DNA of 10,093 bases from an uncultured Lachnospiraceae bacterium (lineage in GTDB: Bacteria; Bacillota; Clostridia; Lachnospirales; Lachnospiraceae): contig CANRJU010000078.1 of the NCBI GenBank assembly GCA_947631075.1, forward strand, positions 1-10,093. Reading direction: 5' to 3'. The notes below the pieces were generated by a model, which saw nothing but the letters and a program-made list of their open reading frames with translations, had not been told where the DNA came from and made no database searches. A program made the translations under genes and the position numbers. Positions 6,708 to 10,093 of this stretch are shown one piece after another (the first letter of the stretch is position 1; the number at the start of each line of letters is the position of its first letter).

Positions 6708-6923
6708 CTATGCCATCCCGTCCGGATCGGTAAAGAGGACGACCGGCTGATCCAGCTTATACTGGTAGTATTTAATGATATTTCCGCTATACAGGCGCAT
6801 GGGGCGCCAGTTGCACAGATCGTAATCCTTTTCATAAGGCAGATTGTAATAGAACATATCGTGGTCGCCGCCGCCCTTCTCATAAGTCATGAGCGCTTTG
6901 GCAAAAAGCTCCTCCGCGGTCAT
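6708..6923 (-). CDS. Small hypothetical protein, 71 residues
   Basis: Not recognised. The protein is short, with an early helix-like part (TAEELFAKALMTYEKG, 2-17) followed by a tyrosine-rich and aspartate-rich stretch (ten Tyr in all) and an ending of short beta-prone segments (QPVVLFTDPDGMA, 59-71). It has no signal peptide or membrane segment, so it is probably cytoplasmic. Reality is supported by the purine-rich site AAAGGGGG about eight bases before the ATG and by a good promoter (TTGCAT, 17 bases, TATAAT) that begins at the stop of the upstream amylase gene. A hairpin terminator follows 85 bases after its stop. The order suggests a separate but co-oriented unit that may also receive read-through from the amylase gene. 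No function is proposed. Confidence 0.6.
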   Translation of the reverse strand: MTAEELFAKALMTYEKGGGDHDMFYYNLPYEKDYDLCNWRPMRLYSGNIIKYYQYKLDQPVVLFTDPDGMA

Positions 6924-6949
6924 AGAATCCGCCCCCTTTCTTTGCTTCT

Positions 6950-6978
6950 ATTATATTCCAAAATTCTCATTTATGCAA
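6950..6978 (-). promoter_or_regulatory. Promoter for the 71-residue gene
   Basis: On the minus strand TTGCAT (6978-6973) and TATAAT (6955-6950) are separated by 17 bases. The -35 box starts directly after the amylase stop codon (6979-6981), and the -10 box lies 26 bases before the ATG at 6923. Confidence 0.6.
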
Positions 6979-8322
6979 TTAGAAAAGAATGTCACTTTTG
7001 CAGGCTTTCAGCGGAAGCTGTATTTTCCCGCCGTCCACCTTATAGGTCTCGCCGGAGAGAAGGCCGGTAAAGCTCTCCCGGCTCCCGGAGTAGGGGATGG
7101 AAATCGTGACGTCCGCCTCGTCGTTGTTGACGGCGGCGATCACGTCCTCGCCCTCATAGCTGCGCAGATACGCGTACTGGCGGTTGGTGAGCAAGAGCTC
7201 CCGGTACTCGCCGTAGGAGAGCGCTTTGCATCCCTGGCGGAATTTGCCCAGCTTGGCAATCAGAATCGTGAACGGATTTTTCTTCAGGGCGTCCGCGTAA
7301 TCCGCCAGATTTAAGCAGGGTCGCAGAGAGGCGTCCGAGCCGCGCTCCTTTTTGCCCTCGATGCCGAACTCCGATCCGTAGTAGATGGAGGGAACTCCCG
7401 GCAGCGTATACATCAGCGTGTGTACGACTTCAAAATGTTCTTTATTCTGCAGCCGGTTGACGATGCGCTCGACGTCATGGTTGTCGGCGAAATTGTACAG
7501 CTTCATGTTCTGGTACTGGCCGCCGCCCATGTCGTACAGGCGCTTTACCGTGTGCGCCACCTCGAAAAAATTGTGGTCGTTGCAGCCGGACCAGAGCGCC
7601 TTATTCAGATTATAATTGGTCACGGAGTGAAGGGTGTCCGTGTTGACCCACCGGCTGTAATCGCCGTGGATGACCTCGCCCATCAGCCAGAAATCCGCCT
7701 TGGCCTCGTCGGCCACCTGGCGCATACCCTTCATAAAATCAAAATCCAGCACGTCGGCGGCGTCCAGACGGATCCCGTCAATGTCAAATTCCGAGATCCA
7801 GAAGCGGATCACGTCATATATGTAGTCCTTCACTTCCGGGTTCCGCTGGTTCAGCTTGACCAGAAGATTGTAACCGCCCCAGTTGTCGTAGGAAAATCCG
7901 TCGTTGTACTCGTTATTTCCCCAGAAATTCACGTTGCAGTACCAGTCTTTGTAGCGGGAATTCTCCCGATTTTCTTTTAAATCCTGGAAGGCAAAAAAAT
8001 CCCTCCCGGTGTGATTGAACACCCCGTCAAAAATCACCCGAACGTCCTTTTCGTGGCAGGCGTCTACGAAATGCTTCAAGTCGTCGTTGTCGCCCAGACG
8101 GCGGTCCAACGTCCGGTAGTCCGTCGTCTCATAGCCGTGTCCCACGGACTCGAACAGGGGGCCGATGTACAGGGCGTTGCACCCAATCTCCTTTATGTGG
8201 TCGATCCAGGGTTCCATGTCGCGGAGCCTGTGGACGATGTCTCCTTTTTCATTCTGCGCCGGCGCGCCACTGAGCCCCAGCGGGTAAATATGGTAAAATA
8301 CTGCCTCATCATACCATGCCAT
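6979..8322 (-). CDS. Alpha-amylase family (GH13) glycoside hydrolase, intracellular
   Basis: A 447-residue protein with all four GH13 conserved regions: I, DGVFNH (99-104); II, GIRLDAAD (183-190) with nucleophile D187; III, GEVIH (215-219) with acid/base E216; IV, NFADNHD (277-283) with transition-state stabiliser D283. The barrel spans about residues 8-365 and a C-terminal beta domain fills the rest. There is no signal peptide and no extra N-terminal module, so it probably acts in the cytoplasm on imported alpha-glucans such as maltodextrins, by hydrolysis of alpha-1,4 (or 1,6) links. The exact subfamily (neopullulanase/cyclomaltodextrinase-like or other) cannot be set from motifs alone. AAAGGAG (8337-8331) lies eight bases before the ATG. 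It is divergent from the DHH phosphoesterase gene. Confidence 0.9.
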   Translation of the reverse strand: MAWYDEAVFYHIYPLGLSGAPAQNEKGDIVHRLRDMEPWIDHIKEIGCNALYIGPLFESVGHGYETTDYRTLDRRLGDNDDLKHFVDACHEKDVRVIFDGVFNHTGRDFFAFQDLKENRENSRYKDWYCNVNFWGNNEYNDGFSYDNWGGYNLLVKLNQRNPEVKDYIYDVIRFWISEFDIDGIRLDAADVLDFDFMKGMRQVADEAKADFWLMGEVIHGDYSRWVNTDTLHSVTNYNLNKALWSGCNDHNFFEVAHTVKRLYDMGGGQYQNMKLYNFADNHDVERIVNRLQNKEHFEVVHTLMYTLPGVPSIYYGSEFGIEGKKERGSDASLRPCLNLADYADALKKNPFTILIAKLGKFRQGCKALSYGEYRELLLTNRQYAYLRSYEGEDVIAAVNNDEADVTISIPYSGSRESFTGLLSGETYKVDGGKIQLPLKACKSDILF

Positions 8323-8344
8323 GTTAGTTTCTCCTTTCCTGCGC

Positions 8345-8364
8345 CGCCCGTTGTCTGGCGGGCG
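8345..8364. repeat. GC-rich inverted repeat in the amylase leader
   Basis: CGCCCG (8345-8350) and CGGGCG (8359-8364) pair across eight bases, between the amylase -10 box and its ribosome site. It could be a leader hairpin affecting translation or an operator. The site does not match a catabolite-repression cre consensus by eye. Confidence 0.4.
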
Positions 8365-8373
8365 TCATAAATA

Positions 8374-8379
8374 ATTATA
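8374..8379 (-). promoter_or_regulatory. -10 box for the amylase gene
   Basis: Read on the minus strand this is TATAAT, 51 bases before the amylase ATG. No good -35 hexamer stands 16-18 bases upstream (the sequence there is TTTCCTT-like), so the promoter may be weak or activator-dependent. Confidence 0.5.
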
Positions 8380-8407
8380 ACACAGAACAGAGAAAAAAGG
8401 AAACCCC

Positions 8408-8436
8408 TTGAGGAAAATTGATTTTTTTGATAAAAT
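8408..8436 (+). promoter_or_regulatory. Promoter for the DHH phosphoesterase gene
   Basis: TTGAGG (8408-8413) and TAAAAT (8431-8436) have a 17-base spacer and face the gene starting at 8511. The predicted leader is about 70 bases. It contains two copies of GAATGGAGG, at 8474 and 8498; the second provides the ribosome site, only four bases from the ATG. Confidence 0.6.
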
Positions 8437-8510
8437 TATGTCAAAAATAGAAAATAAGATAAGTGAACAGTCAGAATGGAGGAGTGTGATCGCTCCGGAA
8501 TGGAGGTAGT

Positions 8511-9494
8511 ATGTTTTTAGAGAAGTTTGACAGGTTTGAGAAAATCTGCATCCAGTGTCATGACGGGCCGGACGCGGACACGATCGGATCCGCGTACGGG
8601 TTATATGATTATTTTAAGAGCAGGGGAAAAGAGGTAACTATTATATACGGAGGCGCCAGCCGCATCACGAAGCCGGGACTGACCTTGATGGTAAAGAGCC
8701 TGTCCATTCCGGTGGAATATGTGGAAAAGCTGCCGGCGTGCGATGTGCTGATCACGGCGGACTGCCAGTACGGGGGCGGCAACGTCACCCGCTTTCCGGC
8801 CCCGCGGGTGGGGATGGTCGATCATCACCCGGCATGTGTGGAGATGAATGAGTACTGCTGCGTCCGCACGGACTGTGGGAGCTGCTGTACCGTGGTGTGG
8901 CGGCTTCTGAAGGAGGCGGGGTATGACTTCGGAGCCAACGAAAAGGTGTCTACCGCCCTGTATTACGGCCTGTTCACGGACACCGGGCACCTCTCGGAGA
9001 TTCATCAGCCGGATGACAGAGAGATGCGGGACACGCTCAGCGTGAACCGGGATCTGCTGGACGCCATGATTAATTCCAACCTGTCCAGGCAGGAGCTTCA
9101 GATTGCCGGGGAGGCGCTGACCCATTACTTTTATGATGAAAAGAGCCGTTTTGCCATAACTCATGCTCTGCCCTGCGATCCCAATCTACTGGGCGTGATC
9201 AGCGACATGGTGATCCAGGCGGCCGGGATTGACAGTTGCGTGGCGTACAGCGAGAGCGCCATCGGGTACAAGTTATCCGTCCGCAACTGCGCGCCGGAGC
9301 TGACGGCGGAGGAGATGGTGAAGGCCATCGCGGACGGAATCGGCACAGGCGGCGGTCACCGGAACAAGGCGGGAGGATTTGTGCAGAAGCAGATGTTTGA
9401 GGAGGGCTATGGAAGAAGGGAGTTTGAGGACGTCCTCTGCAGCCGCATCCGGAATTATATCCAGAATAAAAGAAGAGAGGAACAGCCCGCGTGA
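8511..9494 (+). CDS. DHH/DHHA1 family phosphoesterase (NrnA / pAp-phosphatase type)
   Basis: A 327-residue protein with the full DHH set: HDGPDAD (17-23), D84 in TADCQ, DHH (104-106) and D157 in FTDTG as Mn-site residues, then a DHHA1 domain ending in GTGGGHRNKAGG (278-289). Proteins of this build degrade nanoRNA or short oligonucleotides, dephosphorylate 3'-phosphoadenosine-5'-phosphate, or cleave cyclic dinucleotide products such as pApA. There is no membrane or GGDEF part, so it is a soluble enzyme, not a GdpP relative. Residues 109-126 are unusually cysteine-rich (CC at 116-117, C122, CC at 125-126). GGAGG at 8502-8506 sets the ATG. The stop overlaps the GTG of the lipoprotein gene (GTGA, 9491-9494), indicating coupled translation. 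Confidence 0.88.
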   Translation: MFLEKFDRFEKICIQCHDGPDADTIGSAYGLYDYFKSRGKEVTIIYGGASRITKPGLTLMVKSLSIPVEYVEKLPACDVLITADCQYGGGNVTRFPAPRVGMVDHHPACVEMNEYCCVRTDCGSCCTVVWRLLKEAGYDFGANEKVSTALYYGLFTDTGHLSEIHQPDDREMRDTLSVNRDLLDAMINSNLSRQELQIAGEALTHYFYDEKSRFAITHALPCDPNLLGVISDMVIQAAGIDSCVAYSESAIGYKLSVRNCAPELTAEEMVKAIADGIGTGGGHRNKAGGFVQKQMFEEGYGRREFEDVLCSRIRNYIQNKRREEQPA

Positions 9495-10093
9495 GGAAAA
9501 AGAAAATTGTGGGGGGAGCGCTTATTGCACTCGCGCTGCTGCTTATGACAGGGTGCGGGGGAGGCGGCCGGACGTCGGAGGAGTCCGCGGGGGGAAATGG
9601 ATCGGGCTCTGCCGTTTCCGGCGCGGCAGCCGGGGATGCTTCGGGCAGCGATGCCTCCGGATCGGATGCCGCAGACGGCGCGACGGGAGAGAGCGCGCTC
9701 GCCGAGCGCAGCCGGGAGTTTGCCGAACAGATCGTGGCGGGGCTGTATACGCCGGTGTGGGAGGCTTTTTCCGTGAACCTTGCGAATGAGCTGCCGGAGG
9801 AGAGCCTGCAGGCTTCCTGGAACAGTGTGGCGGCGGGGCTGGACGGTTTTCAGGGAATTGAGCGGGTAGACGAGGCGAAGGATGGGGAGTACGAGGTCGT
9901 GACTGTGACGCTCCGCTATCAGGGCAATCAGGGCCGGAGCATCCGCTTTATATATGAAGGAAATGAGATTGCGGGGATCTGGTTCGACACGGCGGACCTT
10001 GTGCCGGAGGAGATAAAGGACCAGCCGGAGACGCCGGAGCCGCCCCAGGAGACGGCCTCCCCCTTCCGGGATGTAACCGCCGATTTCTGGGGA
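9491..10093 (+). CDS. Lipoprotein with DUF3887-like domain, 5' part (runs off the window)
   Basis: The first 201 codons are present and no stop is reached. A GTG start is inferred from the GTGA overlap with the preceding gene and from GAGAGG about ten bases upstream. Residues 1-21 form a lipoprotein signal peptide (RKKK, then a hydrophobic run) with lipobox MTGC and acceptor C22, so the protein should be anchored on the outer face of the membrane. Residues 23-68 are a Gly/Ser/Ala/Asp-rich linker. Residues about 72-166 (SREFAEQIVAGLYTPVWEAF through AGIWF) resemble DUF3887, a domain often placed before an alpha/beta hydrolase in Clostridia lipoproteins. Residues 171-189 are Pro/Glu-rich, like a spacer to a further domain. 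The hydrolase itself is not visible here, so enzymatic function is inference. Confidence 0.72.
   Translation, partial: MRKKKIVGGALIALALLLMTGCGGGGRTSEESAGGNGSGSAVSGAAAGDASGSDASGSDAADGATGESALAERSREFAEQIVAGLYTPVWEAFSVNLANELPEESLQASWNSVAAGLDGFQGIERVDEAKDGEYEVVTVTLRYQGNQGRSIRFIYEGNEIAGIWFDTADLVPEEIKDQPETPEPPQETASPFRDVTADFWG

Noticed and set aside
7420..7980. A 186-residue open frame on the plus strand inside the amylase gene
   Set aside because: It is antisense to a gene with all GH13 motifs. It has Val/His-rich composition typical of a reverse-strand shadow and no ribosome site.
8476..8520. A 14-codon ORF overlapping the start of the DHH gene, possible leader peptide
   Set aside because: It has no ribosome site of its own, and its second half is simply the Shine-Dalgarno region of the DHH gene read in another frame.
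9379..9789. A plus-strand frame of 136 codons across the DHH/lipoprotein junction
   Set aside because: It is Arg/Gly-rich out-of-frame reading of two better-supported genes.

Overview
The window looks like chromosomal DNA from a gut-type Clostridia, most likely Lachnospiraceae. The grounds are strong AGGAGG-type ribosome sites, sigma-A promoters, an Rpn-family nuclease with an EG-repeat tail of the kind common in that family, a small cytoplasmic GH13 enzyme, and a Gram-positive-style lipoprotein. The species cannot be named from the sequence.

Region 1 (1-5106, plus strand) is the distal part of an operon for making and activating a phosphonate. In order it holds: the 3' end of an octopine/nopaline-type (opine) dehydrogenase; a LicC/PntC-like nucleotidyltransferase with an N-terminal winged-helix-like segment; a 2-aminoethylphosphonate (AEP) transaminase of the PhnW type; a PEP mutase with an N-terminal cytidylyltransferase-like domain; and phosphonopyruvate decarboxylase. 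Together they would convert PEP to phosphonopyruvate, then phosphonoacetaldehyde, then AEP, and finally a CMP-activated AEP for transfer to a glycan or lipid. The transferase and the operon promoter are not in the window. A long hairpin with a T-tract (5059-5116) ends the operon. Base composition rises along the operon, from about 33-38% GC in sampled lines of the first genes to 60-65% in the decarboxylase.

Region 2 (5107-6623) is an accessory island. It has a possible gene relic on the minus strand, a perfect-consensus promoter flanked by two palindromes, an Rpn/PD-(D/E)XK family gene, and a degenerate tandem copy of that gene's 3' part.

Region 3 (6593-8379, minus strand) holds an intracellular alpha-amylase-family (GH13) hydrolase followed by an unrecognised 71-residue protein with its own promoter. 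A hairpin terminator closes the pair.

Region 4 (8408-10093, plus strand) holds a DHH/DHHA1 phosphoesterase (NrnA/pAp-phosphatase type) driven from a divergent promoter. Its stop overlaps the GTG start of a lipoprotein with a DUF3887-like domain, which runs off the window end.
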